Assembly (NCBI GenBank): GCA_012103075.1
Contig: JAAVLQ010000001.1
Span: 806,001 to 870,000 of the forward strand
DNA: 64,000 nucleotides
Direction: 5' to 3'
Origin: Brucella cytisi
Lineage (GTDB): Bacteria > Pseudomonadota > Alphaproteobacteria > Rhizobiales > Rhizobiaceae
Positions 9,805 through 20,775 of this stretch are shown here, piece after piece. Made by a program: the position numbers and the translations under genes. The notes under the pieces are model-generated. The model had not been told where the DNA came from. It worked only from the letters and a program-made list of their open reading frames with translations, and ran no database searches. Position 1 is the stretch's first letter; each line of letters opens with the position of its first letter.

Positions 9805-10290
9805 ATGTCAGGTCTGACAATCTGTCTCTGGTTCGACAAGCAGGCCGAAGAAGCGGCGAACCACTATGTCTCGATCTTCCGTTCCTGCGGAAGGTCGGCG
9901 TCTGTCGATGGTTTCATCCGGTTTGAGCATGCACACCAACCCGAAGGCACCGATGTGGTGGTTGCGAACTTTACGCTAGACGGGCAGGCGATATCTGGTC
10001 TCAACGGTGGACCGACATTCAAGTTTTCCCCGGCAGTCTCGCTCTTCGTCCAATGCAAGGATCAGGTGGAACTGGATATGTTCTGGGAGAAACTTATGGA
10101 GGGTGGAGCACCCATGGAATGCGGCTGGCTAACGGATAAATATGGCTTCTCGTGGCAAGTGGTGCCGCAGATGTTGCTGGATGTCCTGCAGAACGGCTCT
10201 GACGAACAGCGCCAACGGGTGGCTGATGCCGTAATGAAGATGGTCAAGCTAGACATTGCGACGCTTGAAGCAGCACGCGACGCAGCTTAA
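9805..10290 (+). CDS. VOC superfamily PhnB-like protein
   Basis: 161-aa protein of the PhnB/3-demethylubiquinone methyltransferase-like VOC subfamily: LTICLWFDKQAEEAANHYVS, HQPEGTDVVVANFTLDGQ, GLNGGPTFKFSPAVSLFVQC and CGWLTDKYGFSWQVVP are all characteristic. ATG at 9805 follows GGGAGGAG. The segment at residues 27-40 (FRSCGRSASVDGFIRF) matches the family poorly, so compensating base errors around 9880-9930 are possible. Not a methyltransferase despite the old family name; function unknown. Confidence 0.8.
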   Translation: MSGLTICLWFDKQAEEAANHYVSIFRSCGRSASVDGFIRFEHAHQPEGTDVVVANFTLDGQAISGLNGGPTFKFSPAVSLFVQCKDQVELDMFWEKLMEGGAPMECGWLTDKYGFSWQVVPQMLLDVLQNGSDEQRQRVADAVMKMVKLDIATLEAARDAA

Positions 10291-11513
10291 TATCGCACGG
10301 TCGCAATGGCATCATAGCCATAGAGCCAGTCCAGATCCTTCAGGAAACTTTCCGGGCTGCGCATGGCGAAGAGCGTGTTGCGGGCAAGCGCGAAAATGCC
10401 GGTGGCGTGATAGGCGAACCTGTTCAATTGGCCACGCTTGGCAACCGCAGCGATCCGCTCCTTGCGGGCGTTATCGAAGTGCTTCAGTCTAGTCGCGTGG
10501 TCGCCGCCGTCCAGCGCTTCGGCAAGGGCTGCCGCATCCTCGATAGCCATGGCGGCACCTTGCGCCGCAAAAGGTGTAACCGCGTGCGATGCGTCACCGA
10601 GAAAAATCGTCCGGTCCGGCCCAACGAAATGAGCGTCTGCCATTTCGAAAAGCGGCCAGTAGGTCCACTCGTCAGCTGCCGCCAGAACATCGCGAACGGG
10701 AGCACCCCAATCCGCATAGATGGAGCGCAAACGGGTCGGATCGCCGATTCTGGACCAGACTTCACCGGGGTTCTCGCCCGTTGTGATGGCAACGAAATTG
10801 AAGAAACTGCCGCCCTTGACCGGATAGGCGATGAAATGCGCCTGCCTGCCAAGCCATGCTGAAACGGCGTTCCTCGTCCTCATGGCGGATAAAAACGATG
10901 CGGGGAGAGCTTCGGCGGCAAGAGTTGTGCGCCGGGCGATATGGCCGCTGAACCGTGCCTTGCTGAAACCTGCCTTCGAGCGCTCCACCGACCAAACACC
11001 ATCGCAGGCGATCAGATAGGCGGCGTCGAGGTTTTCTTCAGAATTGTCTTGGCGGATGGTGGCTACAACTGCGCCGTTTTCGACGCAATGATTTGTGATT
11101 TCAGCGCCGAGACTGATCTCGATGCCGGGCTCTTCACGGCAGGCATCGAGCAATGCGGATTGCAGATCGGCGCGATGGCAAACGGCATAGGGATGGTGCC
11201 AGCGCTGACAAGCCTTGTCGCCGAGCTTCATTTCCATCAGCGGACGCGCTTTACGCCCATCCATGAGGTAGAGTGCTTCCGGCGTTACGGCTTGTGCAGA
11301 AAGACGGTCTGCAACGCCGAGCCGTTCCAGATGGCGCATCGCATTGGGCGCGAGTTGCAGGCCAGCGCCAACTTCCGAGAGGGTCTCAGCTTTTTCTACA
11401 AGCCGGACATTCCAGCCGCGTGCTGCCAGTTCCAGTGCGGTCGACAGACCGGCAACTCCGGCCCCGGCAATCAATATACGCCCTTTGCTCATGTCGATGA
11501 GATCATCCGGCAT
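10287..11513 (-). CDS. FAD-dependent monooxygenase (salicylate hydroxylase-like)
   Basis: Intact 408-aa class A flavoprotein hydroxylase. Motifs in order: FAD-binding GAGVAGLSTALELAARG near residue 17, the DG motif LIACDGVWS near 190, and the GD motif TIFLGDASHAVTPFAAQG near 310 followed by AMAIEDAAALAEAL. The family uses NAD(P)H and O2 to hydroxylate aromatic substrates, e.g. salicylate or hydroxybenzoate. The annotated ATG at 11513 lies just after GGGG; an internal ATG at 11492 is an alternative. Substrate not predictable; probably cotranscribed with the small zinc-finger gene upstream. Confidence 0.88.
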   Translation of the reverse strand: MPDDLIDMSKGRILIAGAGVAGLSTALELAARGWNVRLVEKAETLSEVGAGLQLAPNAMRHLERLGVADRLSAQAVTPEALYLMDGRKARPLMEMKLGDKACQRWHHPYAVCHRADLQSALLDACREEPGIEISLGAEITNHCVENGAVVATIRQDNSEENLDAAYLIACDGVWSVERSKAGFSKARFSGHIARRTTLAAEALPASFLSAMRTRNAVSAWLGRQAHFIAYPVKGGSFFNFVAITTGENPGEVWSRIGDPTRLRSIYADWGAPVRDVLAAADEWTYWPLFEMADAHFVGPDRTIFLGDASHAVTPFAAQGAAMAIEDAAALAEALDGGDHATRLKHFDNARKERIAAVAKRGQLNRFAYHATGIFALARNTLFAMRSPESFLKDLDWLYGYDAIATVRY

Positions 11514-11536
11514 TCAGCCCCGTCAGGCTGCCCAGA

Positions 11537-11791
11537 TTAGGCAGCTTTGTCGGCGGGTGCTTCGTAAACGCAGCCAGCCGGAACGGTTTCATCGGCATGG
11601 AGCTTGGCGTTGTAGCGATAGAGGGTCGAGCAATACGGGCAAACGACTTCACTTTCATCACCCATGTCGAGAAACACGTGCGGATGATCGAAAGGTGGGT
11701 TTGCACCGACGCACATGAATTCCTTCACGCCGATTTCGATGGCCGCATGGCCGGCGTCGTTCTGAAAGTGAGGAATAATGTGATCGGACAT
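11537..11791 (-). CDS. Zinc-finger domain protein (zf-CHCC, NDUFS6-like)
   Basis: 84-aa protein with a CHCC zinc site: Cys in EFMCVGANPPFDHPHVF, its downstream His, and VVCPYCSTLYRY. This is the domain of mitochondrial complex I subunit NDUFS6 and its alphaproteobacterial relatives, so a role with NADH dehydrogenase is possible. ATG at 11791 has CGGAG ten bases upstream; a longer in-frame start lacks one. Likely transcribed with the monooxygenase gene 23 bases downstream. Confidence 0.85.
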   Translation of the reverse strand: MSDHIIPHFQNDAGHAAIEIGVKEFMCVGANPPFDHPHVFLDMGDESEVVCPYCSTLYRYNAKLHADETVPAGCVYEAPADKAA

Positions 11792-11951
11792 AATATGCTC
11801 CGGTTCTGGTCGATGGGCGGTACGAGCATGGTCTTGGACCGGGTTCCGGACAAGATCATGCATAGACATTGGCATGCGTGTACCGCGAAAGTCTTGTTTC
11901 CGGAAGCGTTTTCATCAATTCTGAGGACATTTCAAGCTAATTGCTATCAAA

Positions 11952-11969
11952 CTGTCATATGACAGCCAT
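11952..11969 (+). promoter_or_regulatory. Candidate PhoB box upstream of ppk
   Basis: CTGTCAT-ATGA-CAGCCAT: two 7-base halves at 11-base spacing as in the PHO box CTGTCAT-N4-CTGTCAT; the first half is exact, the second matches five of seven. Also part of the palindrome CTGTCATATGACAG. It lies 50 bases before the ppk start codon, consistent with phosphate-starvation control, which is known for ppk in several proteobacteria. Confidence 0.5.
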
Positions 11970-12018
11970 AGGCTTAAGGCAGAGCCGGAATGTTCCGGCG
12001 GAAGTCTGGACAGGAAAA

Positions 12019-14313
12019 ATGAGCGAAAACAGCGTTATGGCGAGCGAAACCCCCAGCGCACCTCAAGGCGGAACACACGAGATGACAGCCGAATTAGCCC
12101 CCAGCCCAACCATCGTTTCTGACATGGATGCAGGCCCCGGTGCTCACAAAGCTTTGAACGGCGAGTTGATGCAAAGTGCCGATCGCTTCGTGAATCGCGA
12201 GTTTTCCCGGCTGCAATTCAACCGACGCGTTCTCGAAGAGGCAGCGAATATGCGGCAGCCTCTGCTCGAACGCCTACGCTTCCTGTCGATCTCCGCCGCC
12301 AATCTCGATGAATTCTTCATGGTCCGCATCGCCGGCCTCGCCGCACAGGTTCGTGCTGGTGTGGCGATGCGCAGCGCCGACGGGCGCACGCCACAAGAAC
12401 AGCTCGATTTCGTTCTGGATGAAGTAGGGCGCTTGCAGGAAGAGCAGCAGGAACGCCTGCGCGTGCTGCGCGAGGAACTGGAACAGGACAGCATCGAGAT
12501 CGTTCGCCCGTCTGCGCTTTCAAAGCCGGAGAAGGAATGGCTTGAAAACCACTTCCTCGAAACGATTTTCCCGGTTCTGACGCCGCTCTCCATTGATCCG
12601 GCGCATCCGTTCCCGTTCATTCCGAACCTCGGTTTCTCCATCGCCCTGCAACTTGCGCGGCGTGCCGATAATCATCCGATGACGGCGCTTCTGCGCATTC
12701 CGGTCGCGCTCAAGCGCTTCATTCAGCTGCCGACAGATCAGCAGAACACCTACCGCTTCATCACCATTGAGGATGCCGTGAGCCTGTTCATCGGGCGGCT
12801 TTTCCCCGGTTATGAAGTGCGCGGTGCCGGTACGTTCCGCATCATTCGCGACAGCGATATCGAAGTGGAAGAAGAAGCGGAAGACCTCGTTCGTCTTTTT
12901 GAGACAGCTCTGAAGCGCCGCCGTCGCGGTCAGGTGATCCGCATCGAGTTTGACGGCGAAATGCCGGAAGCGCTGCGCGTCTTCGTCGCGACGGAACTTG
13001 GCGTTTCGGAAAACCGGATCAGCGTGCATGAAGGTCTTCTGGCGCTCAACATGATTTCCGAGATTGTTTCGATCCCGCGCGAAGACCTGAAATTCGTGTC
13101 CTACAATCCGCGTTTCCCTGAGCGTATTCGCGAGCATGGCGGCGATTGCTTCGCAGCGATTCGCGAAAAAGGACATTGTGGTCCATCACCCGTATGAATC
13201 TTTTGACGTGGTGGTGCAGTTCCTCCGGCAGGCCGCAGCCGACCCGGATGTGCTGGCGATCAAGCAGACGCTTTATCGCACCTCCAATGACAGCCCGATC
13301 GTGCGCGCATTGGTCGATGCTGCAGAAGCGGGCAAGTCGGTAACGGCGCTGGTCGAGCTGAAGGCACGCTTCGACGAGGAAGCGAATATTCGTTGGGCAC
13401 GTGATCTGGAGCGCGCAGGTGTTCAGGTGGTGTTCGGTTTCATCGAATTGAAAACCCACGCGAAAATGTCGCTCGTGGTGCGCCGTGAAGACCAGAAGCT
13501 GCGTTCCTATGTGCATCTGGGCACAGGCAACTATCACCCGATCACCGCGCGTATCTATACCGATCTGTCGTTTTTCACGTCTGACGCAGATGTTGCCCGC
13601 GACGTGGCGCATATCTTCAATTTCATCACGGGCTATGCCCAGCCCGCGGAAGAGATGAAAATTGCGATTTCACCCTTCACGCCGCGCGCGAATCCTCAAG
13701 CACATCGAGGACGAGGTTACGCATGCGAAAGCAGGTCGTCCGGCTGCAATCTGGATGAAAATGAACTCGCTCGTTGATCCACAGATTATTGACGCGCTCT
13801 ACGTGGCGAGCCGGGCGGGCGTACAGATTGATCTGGTCGTGCGTGGCATCTGCTGCCTGCGTCCGGGCGTTCCGGGCTTTCCGACAATATTCGCGCCAAG
13901 TCGATTGTCGGGCGCTTTCTGGAGCATAGCCGTATTTTCTGCTTCGGAAATGGCAATGATCTGCCTTCCGACAAGGCAATCGTCTATATCGGTTCCGCCG
14001 ACATGATGCCGCGCAATCTCGATCGCCGCGTGGAGACCCTTGTTCCGATCACAAATGCAACAGTGCATCAGCAAATCCTGTCGCAAATCATGTTTGCCAA
14101 CATAATTGATAACCAACAGAGCTATCAGCTACTTGCGGACGGCACCTCTCGCCGGATAGAAAAAGAAGCAGGAGAGGAAGCTTTCAACGCGCAGGAATAT
14201 TTCATGACCAATCCTAGCCTGTCGGGTCGCGGAAAGTCGCTGAAGTCTTCGGCGCCCCGCCTTATCGCGCACCGCAAGCGCGCGCGCAGGCGGAAAGAAA
14301 AACGACTGCATGA
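12019..14313 (+). CDS. ppk: Polyphosphate kinase (four frameshifts)
   Basis: Reversibly polymerises the terminal phosphate of ATP into polyphosphate (peripheral membrane enzyme). Family landmarks: [19 protein letters not shown] at the N-terminal domain, [52 protein letters not shown] around the autophosphorylated His, LGTGNYH and [21 protein letters not shown] at 12019 follows CAGGAAAA. Errors: surplus A in AAAAA 13166-13170, surplus base near 13685, missing base near 13880, missing A in AAAAA 14298-14302. Corrected it has about 764 aa and ends in ATGA overlapping ppx. Confidence 0.93.
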
Positions 14314-15849
14314 GTCCAGCTGTAGCACAAGGCCGCCTCAAGGGACTCAAGCCCGTCGCGGTCATCGACATTGGCTCGAACTCGATCCGTGTCGTCATCT
14401 ATGAAGGCATCGTCCGTTCGCCGACGGTGCTTTTCAACGAAAAGATACTTTGCGGCCTCGGAAAAGGCCTCGCGAAAACCGGCAAGCTCAACGAGAAGTC
14501 CGTTGAAGCGGCGCTTCGTGCGCTGAAGCGTTTTTCGCGCGCTGGCCGAACAGGCTGGCGCGGTGTCCATTCACGCGCTGGCGACTGCGGCTGCACGCGA
14601 AGCGAAAAATGGCCCGGACTTCATTGCACAGGCGGAAGCCATTCTCGGTCGGCACATCGAAGTGCTGTCCGGCAAGGAAGAAGCCTATTACTCGGCGCTC
14701 GGCATTATTTCCGGTTTCTACCAGCCGAAAGGCGTAACGGGCGATCTCGGCGGCGGCGGCAGCCTTGAGCTGATCGCAGTGGATGACCACGAGGTGGGCG
14801 GGGATCACCTTGCCGCTCGGTGGCCTGCGTCTGCAAGATATGTCTGATGGACGGCTGCCAGAGGCAAGCAAGATTGCGCGTACGGAACTGGCAAAGGCGA
14901 CGCTTTTGCAAGTACATGAGGGGCGGGTTTTCTATGCGGTCGGTGGTACTTGGCGTAACCTTGCCAAGCTGCATATGACGGCGAAGAACTACCCGTTGCA
15001 TGTTATGCACGGCTACGAGATGAATCCTGTGGAAGCGCAGAGCTTCCTCAAGCGCGTCGCCAAGGGCAATCTCGACACGATGCGCGGCATTGAAGCGGTT
15101 TCGAAAAACCGCCGTCAGCTTTTGTCTTACGGCGCCACGGTGCTGCTTGAGACAATCCGTCTTATGAAGCCCTCCAAAATCGTTTTCTCGGCGCTCGGCG
15201 TGCGTGAAGGCTATCTTTATTCGCTTCTACCCAAGAATGAGCAGCGGCTCGATCCGCTGCTGGCCTCGGCTGACGAACTGTCCATTCTGCGGTCACGTTC
15301 TCCGCGTCATGCGCGCGAACTGGCAACATGGACGACATTGTCCTTGCCGGTCCTTGGTTTTGACGAAACCGAAGACGAAGCGCGCTACAGGCAAGCCGCC
15401 TGCCTCGTGGCTGATATAAGCTGGCGCGCGCATCCCGATTATCGCGGATCGCAGGCGTTAAACATCATCGCTCACGGCTCGTTTGGCGGTATCGATCATG
15501 CTGGACGTTCATTCATGGCGCTTGCCAATTATTATCGTCACGAAGGGCTGATCGAAGACGAGATCGCGCCGGAGATCATGCAGCTCGCCACGCCGCGCCT
15601 GCGTGAACGGGCAAAGCTGCTTGGAGCCTTGCTGCGCGTGGTCTACCTTCTGTCGGCTTCGATGCCCGGCGTCATCCCACGCCTTGTCTGGCGCGAGGAA
15701 GAAAATGGCATTGCGCTTGTCGTGCCGGGAGACTGGCCGATCTGATTTCGGATCGTCCCGAAGGCCGCTTGCAGCAGCTTTCCAAGCTGACCGGAAAGAA
15801 CATCTATTTCGCGGTAGGCGACGCGGCTATCGAGGGGACACGAGAGTAA
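14310..15849 (+). CDS. ppx: Exopolyphosphatase, Ppx/GppA family (three frameshifts)
   Basis: Removes phosphate from polyphosphate ends; ASKHA fold. The first ATP-site motif [18 protein letters not shown] is at the N-terminus, [17 protein letters not shown] marks the second phosphate loop, and [17 protein letters not shown] belongs to the catalytic domain. Start overlaps the ppk stop (ATGA), so the two opposing activities are translationally coupled. Surplus T in TTTTT 14531-14535, surplus G in GGGG 14800-14803, and one missing base near 15735 ([14 protein letters not shown]); corrected length 512 aa, ending at 15849. Confidence 0.92.
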
Positions 15850-15861
15850 GGCAGTAAGTGA

Positions 15862-15922
15862 GTAGGACAGTAAGGCAGTATGTTTAACTTAAGCATTAAC
15901 ATATTGCCTTTCTGCCCTATTG
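15862..15922. terminator. Long inverted repeat between convergent ppx and rnd
   Basis: Arms TAGGACAGTAAGGCAGTATG and CATATTGCCTTTCTGCCCTA (near complements, about 20 of 24 positions including flanking TTTAA/TTAA) enclose a short AT-rich loop around 15890. It likely ends both transcripts. The arms are built from repeats of the unit RGGCAGTA/TAGGGCA, as is the flanking sequence 15847-15870. Confidence 0.6.
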
Positions 15923-15924
15923 CC

Positions 15925-17082
15925 CTAATCCCCTAATTCAACCGCCCTGATCCGCCGGTTCTCAAACTTGATGCCGATCTTGCCATCAATGAGATCGAGG
16001 GCTTTCTGACCGAAAACCTCACGACGCCAGCCATGCAGGGCAGGGACATTGGCCATGTCGCCTTCCGAGGCGATCTTGTCGATGTCGTCGGAGCTGGCCA
16101 CGATCTTTGCCGCGACGCCGTGCTCTTCCGTCACAAGCTTGAGCAGAACCTTGAGGATATCCGCAGCGGCGGCGCTGCCTTCCGGCGAATGCGACGGCTT
16201 CGGCAATTTCGGTAAATCTTCCTTCGGGATTTCAAGCGCGGACTGGATTGCGGCGACAAGCCCTGCAGCCTGTGCCGAACGCTCCCAACCCTTCGGGATC
16301 GAGCGGAGACGGCCCAATGCTTCCGCGTCACGTGGTTGCTGCTGCGCGATTTCGGCTATGGTGTCGTCCTTGATGATACGCCCACGCGGCACATTGCGCT
16401 CGCGCGCTTCGCGTTCACGCCGGGGCGGCGACTGCCTGCACAATTGCCAGTTCGAGCGGCTTGCGAACACGTGCTTTCACGCGCCGCCACGCATCGTCCG
16501 GATGCAGGTCGTAGGTTTCGCGGGAGGTCAGCACGGCCATTTCCTCGTTCACCCACTCGCTGCGACCTTCTTTCTCAAGTTCTACCTTCAGATAGAGGTA
16601 GATGTCGCGCAGATATGTAACGTCAGCCAGCGCATAGTCGAGTTGCTTGTCTGAAAGCGGGCGGCGACGCCAGTCGGTGAACCGGGACGATTTGTCGATG
16701 TGCTTGCCCGTGACTTTCTGGACAAGCTGGTCATAGGAAATGGAATCGCCAAACCCGCACACCATTGCCGCTACCTGACTGTCGAAGACGGGGACGGTAT
16801 GAGATCGCCGAGGTGGAAGACAATTTCGATGTCCTGTCGTGCGGCGTGGAAAACCTTGACGATCTTCTCGTCGGCCATCAGGCGGAAGAACGGCGCGAGG
16901 TCGAGCCCGGGCGCAAGCGCGTCCACAAGCGCCGTATGGTCAGGCGAGGCCATCTGGATAAGGCACAATTCCGGCCAGAACGTCGTTTCACGGATGAACT
17001 CCGTGTCAACGGTAACGAAATCGGATTTGGCGAGGGTGGATACGGCCTCTTCGAGAGCCTGTGTTGTCGTGATCAGATGCAT
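15925..17082 (-). CDS. rnd: Ribonuclease D (two frameshifts)
   Basis: 3'-5' exoribonuclease for tRNA maturation, DEDDy class. Exo [16 protein letters not shown] (D, E), Exo [16 protein letters not shown] (D), Exo [18 protein letters not shown] (Y and D), then an HRDC-like C-terminal half with [16 protein letters not shown] and [17 protein letters not shown]. One base missing opposite GGGG at 16790-16793 ([14 protein letters not shown] expected) and one surplus opposite GGGG at 16422-16425. Corrected length 385 aa. ATG at 17082; convergent with ppx. Confidence 0.92.
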
Positions 17083-17094
17083 GTCTACCTTTTA

Positions 17095-17161
17095 GAGCAT
17101 TTCCAGCAAAAGTGCGAAGCGGTCTTGCGTCGAATAACGCGACAAAACAAAGAGACAGAGC
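17095..17161 (+). repeat. Dispersed intergenic repeat, family A
   Basis: About 67 bases nearly identical to 19211-19276: shared blocks AGCAAAAGTGCGAAGCGG, TTGCGTCG and AAAACAAAGAGA-AGAGC. Lies between the divergent rnd and aspS starts. Also resembles the first bases of the copy at 9648. No coding potential. Confidence 0.75.
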
Positions 17162-17371
17162 TTTGCCGCTTGTCGCGAAATAATCAGGAACTGGCGCTCC
17201 ACTTAATACGCGCATAGTGTTTTTTTGTCGACACGTTACGTCAAGGTGGTTTAACACCAAAACCCGCAGGGAATGCAGACTTGACAAAACCCGGTCAAAA
17301 TGCGCTTTTCCGCGAGAATTTAAAGCGTTTCCGTCAGCAATGACTGACTTATTATTCCAAAGGCAGAAATC

Positions 17372-19158
17372 ATGCACCGTTACCGCAGCCATACCTGCGC
17401 AGCCCTTCGCAAGACGGACGTTGGTTCGAACGTTCGCCTTTCCGGATGGGTTCACCGCGTCCGTGACCATGGCGGCATTCTCTTCATCGATCTTCGCGAT
17501 CATTATGGCATTACCCAGATTGTGGCCGATCCCGATTCGCCCGCCTTCAAGGTTGCTGAAACTGTTCGCGGCGAGTGGGTTATCCGTGTCGATGGTGAAG
17601 TGAAGGCCCGCGCAGGCGATGCGGTCAATGCGAATCTGCCGACCGGTGAAGTCGAAATCTTCGCAACCGAAATCGAAGTGCTGGCGGCTGCCAAGGAACT
17701 GCCGCTGCCGGTATTCGGCGAGCCGGACTATCCGGAAGATATCCGCCTGAAGTACCGTTTCCTCGACCTTCGCCGTGAAACGCTGCACAAGAACATCATG
17801 AGCCGCACCAAGATCATTGCTGCGATGCGTCGCCGCATGACAGAAATCGGTTTCAATGAGTTCACCACGCCGATCCTGACGGCCTCCTCGCCGGAAGGTG
17901 CACGTGACTTCCTCGTGCCGAGCCGTATTCATGAAGGCAAGTTCTACGCGCTGCCGCAGGCACCGCAACAGTACAAACAGCTTCTGATGGTTGCTGGTTT
18001 CGACCGCTACTTCCAGATCGCGCCTTGCTTTCGCGACGAAGACCCGCGTGCGGACCGTTTGCCGGGCGAGTTCTATCAGCTCGACCTTGAAATGAGCTTC
18101 GTGACCCGGGAAGAAGTCTGGGAAACGATGGAACCTGTCATGCGCGGCATCTTCGAAGAGTTTGCTGAAGGCAAGCCGGTGACGCAGCAGTTCCGTCGCA
18201 TTGCCTATGACGATGCGATCCGCACCTATGGTTCGGACAAGCCGGATCTGCGCAACCCGATCGAAATGCAGGCTGTGACTGATCATTTCGCCGGTTCGGG
18301 CTTCAAGGTCTTCGCAAATATGATCGCCAACGATCCCAAGGTCGAAGTTTGGGCAATTCCGGCCAAGACCGGCGGCAGCCGAGCATTCTGCGACCGCATG
18401 AACTCACGGGCGCAGAGCGAAGGCCAGCCGGTCTCGGCTATATCTTCTGGCGCAAGGAAGGCGACAAGCTTGAAGGCGCTGGTCCGATTGCCAAGAACAT
18501 CGGTGAAGAGCGCACCGAAGCGATCCGCACGCAGATGGGTCTTGAAGACGGCGATGCCTGCTTCTTTGTTGCCGGTCTGCCGTCCAAGTTCTACAAGTTC
18601 GCAGGCGATGCCCGCACGCGCGCTGGTGAGGAACTGAACCTCGTCGATCGTGACCGTTTCGAACTGGCTTGGATTATCGACTTCCCGTTCTACGAATGGG
18701 ACGAAGACAACAAGAAGCTCGACTTCGCACACAATCCGTTCTCCATGCCGCAGGGCGGAATGGACGCGCTGGAAAACCGGGATCCGCTTGCGATCAAGGC
18801 TTATCAGTATGATCTCGTCTGCAACGGCTTTGAAATTGCTTCGGGTTCGATCCGTAATCAGCTGCCGGACGTCATGGTCAAGGCATTTGAAAAGGTCGGA
18901 CTGAGCCAGCAGGACGTGGAAGAGCGTTTCGGCGGTCTTTATCGTGCGTTCCAGTACGGCGCACCTCCGCATGGCGGCATGGCTGCCGGTATCGACCGCG
19001 TCATCATGCTTCTGGTCGGTGCAAAGAACCTGCGCGAAATCTCGCTGTTCCCGATGAACCAGCAGGCGCTCGATCTTCTTATGAACGCGCCTTCGGATGT
19101 GTCGCCCGCGCAGCTGCGCGACCTGCATATTCGTCTGGCTCCGGTACAGAAGAACTAA
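17372..19158 (+). CDS. aspS: Aspartyl-tRNA synthetase (one frameshift)
   Basis: Charges tRNA-Asp (non-discriminating Asp/Asn type is usual in this group). N-terminal OB-fold [20 protein letters not shown]; class II motif 2 [20 protein letters not shown]; bacterial insertion with [19 protein letters not shown]; motif 3 [18 protein letters not shown] at 17372 follows AAAGGCAGAAATC. One G is missing near 18430 ([16 protein letters not shown] expected); with it the length is 595 aa, the family norm. An essential gene broken in this way strongly suggests a sequence error. Confidence 0.96.
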
Positions 19159-19174
19159 AAGCAGACTGTGGAAT

Positions 19175-19206
19175 GAAAAAACCCGGCCTTGAGCCGGGTT
19201 TTTTTG
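19175..19206 (+). terminator. Rho-independent terminator of aspS
   Basis: AAAAAACCCGGC-CTTGA-GCCGGGTTTTTTT, 17 bases after the stop codon. Confidence 0.92.
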
Positions 19207-19210
19207 TTGA

Positions 19211-19310
19211 AGAATTTCTAGCAAAAGTGCGAAGCGGTTTTGCGTCGGATAATGCGCTAAAACAAAGAGATAGAGCGGTTCCAGCGACTCCATTCTAACT
19301 GGAGCCGCTC
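19211..19310 (+). repeat. Dispersed intergenic repeat, family A, with terminal hairpin
   Basis: 19211-19276 matches the copy at 17095-17161. It runs into a hairpin at 19273-19310: GAGCGGTTCCAG pairs with CTGGAGCCGCTC (one mismatch) around CGACTCCATTCTAA. The hairpin lies between aspS and the convergent exported-protein gene and may also stop transcription from the latter. Confidence 0.7.
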
Positions 19311-19356
19311 GAGATGACGAAAAGCTTGGTGAGTCTTCTCACCGGGCTTGTTTGTA

Positions 19357-20552
19357 TTAATTATTGGCGTCGACGCTGACTTTGAGAAGCTGGATGATCT
19401 TCGTCGGGTCCAGCGATGCGGTGGCAACGATGGACGCGAAGGTCACCGGCTGGTCCGGCGATGCGCTGATGGTCAGCGACTTTGGATCATCGAAGAACTT
19501 GTCGGATGCGGCCTTGAGCTGCTGGGCAAAATCCGGGTTCTTGAGCTGTGTCGCCATCAGCGGAACCATCATCTTCATCTGCTCGCCGAGCTGCTTGCCA
19601 TCGGCGCCCTGCTGCTTGCCGTAATAGTCGAGAAGCTTCTGGGTCAGGGTTTCGTTGTCGAAGCGGATCGCCGTGTTCTTGAGGTTCAGCTGTTCTGCCA
19701 GACCAAGAATGGCTAGACCGGCAGCATCCTTGTCTGCATCGGCCTTGCTCATGTTTTCCTGTGTCTTCTGGACGGCTTCGAGGAAAGCCAGATCATAGCC
19801 ACCGAGGCTGCCGGTGATGTTGATCTTGCCGAGTTCCTCGGCCTGAAGTTCCAACTGGTCCAGCGATGTGTCGCCCGACGTTGGCGACCGGTGCCCTTGG
19901 AGTTCAGCGAGCCGTTGAACGTGTTCATGTCGAGCGGTGCAAGCGGGTTCTTGCCGCCCTTTTCAAAGGTCGCGTCGATATTGGCGATGGTCCAGACATA
20001 GCCAATCTTCTCGGCCTTGTTGGAGGTGTCGAGCGACAGGTCGAAACCCTTTACCGTGGCGCCATCCGTGCCGGGTGTGCCGAACTGGATTTCGTCGATC
20101 TTCAGCTTGTCGTACATGACCATGCTGTCGAGCGGGCCCTTGGCGGTTTCCGACGGAATATGCACGTTCTCCATGGCAAGGCCCTTGATCTCGGCCTTGT
20201 CGTTCTTGTCTTCCTCGCCAGCAAAGGCAAGATCGGGCACGGTGACCTGTTCGATGCTGTAGCCGCCGTCCGGCGAATCCTGAACGTTCTGGAGCGTCAC
20301 GTCGCCGAGGGCAGTCTCTTTTTCGCCCACCGTCGGCAGCTTGATCTTGGTGCCCCGGAGCACGATGTCGGAGCCGTTCGCCTGAACATTGGCGAAGCTC
20401 AGTTCGCCGCCCTGTTTCGCATAAAGTGCCTTGATACGCTCGGCGACTGCATTGGCGTCAGCTGCCATGGCTGCGCTGCCGAAAATCAGCGAAAGCGCTG
20501 TACCTGCAGCCAAAACACGTACCGCTGGCTTGATATTGACGAATACCTGCAT
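19357..20552 (-). CDS. Exported protein of unknown function (one frameshift)
   Basis: About 398 aa with a clear Sec signal peptide (MQVFVNIKPAVRV, AAGTALSLIFGSAAMA, cleavage before ADANA). The mature part is acidic, rich in beta-strand-like segments with repeated pattern VTLQNV, VTVPDLAF, LAMENVHI, VKGFDLSLD, and a C-terminal helical region (QKTQENMSKADADKDAAG). I do not recognise a Pfam family with certainty; it loosely recalls YdgA/AsmA-type envelope proteins. ATG at 20552 follows AGGAGC. One base is missing near 19889. Convergent with aspS. Confidence 0.72.
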
Positions 20553-20775
20553 TCGAAGCTCCTGCCTAATCTCTATTATAGCGCGGCATTCATAGGCGGA
20601 AATCACTCGCAATAACAACATGATTTCCTCAGCCTGCGATTGCAGCCGGGGAAACTTGCCCCCAATAGCTCTATAGGACACAAATGGCGGCAGGATTGCG
20701 ACTATTACACACTAATGTACTGGATTGGTTCTCCTGAAGTCTTGCTGGCGAATCGCGCAGTTGGTACTGAGAGAC

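Noticed and set aside
17006-19293. Long open frames (over 300 codons) on the strand opposite aspS, and similar ones opposite parC and ldtP
   Set aside because: They mirror the codon bias of highly expressed real genes, lack family motifs and ribosome-binding sites, and the opposite frames are unmistakable known proteins.
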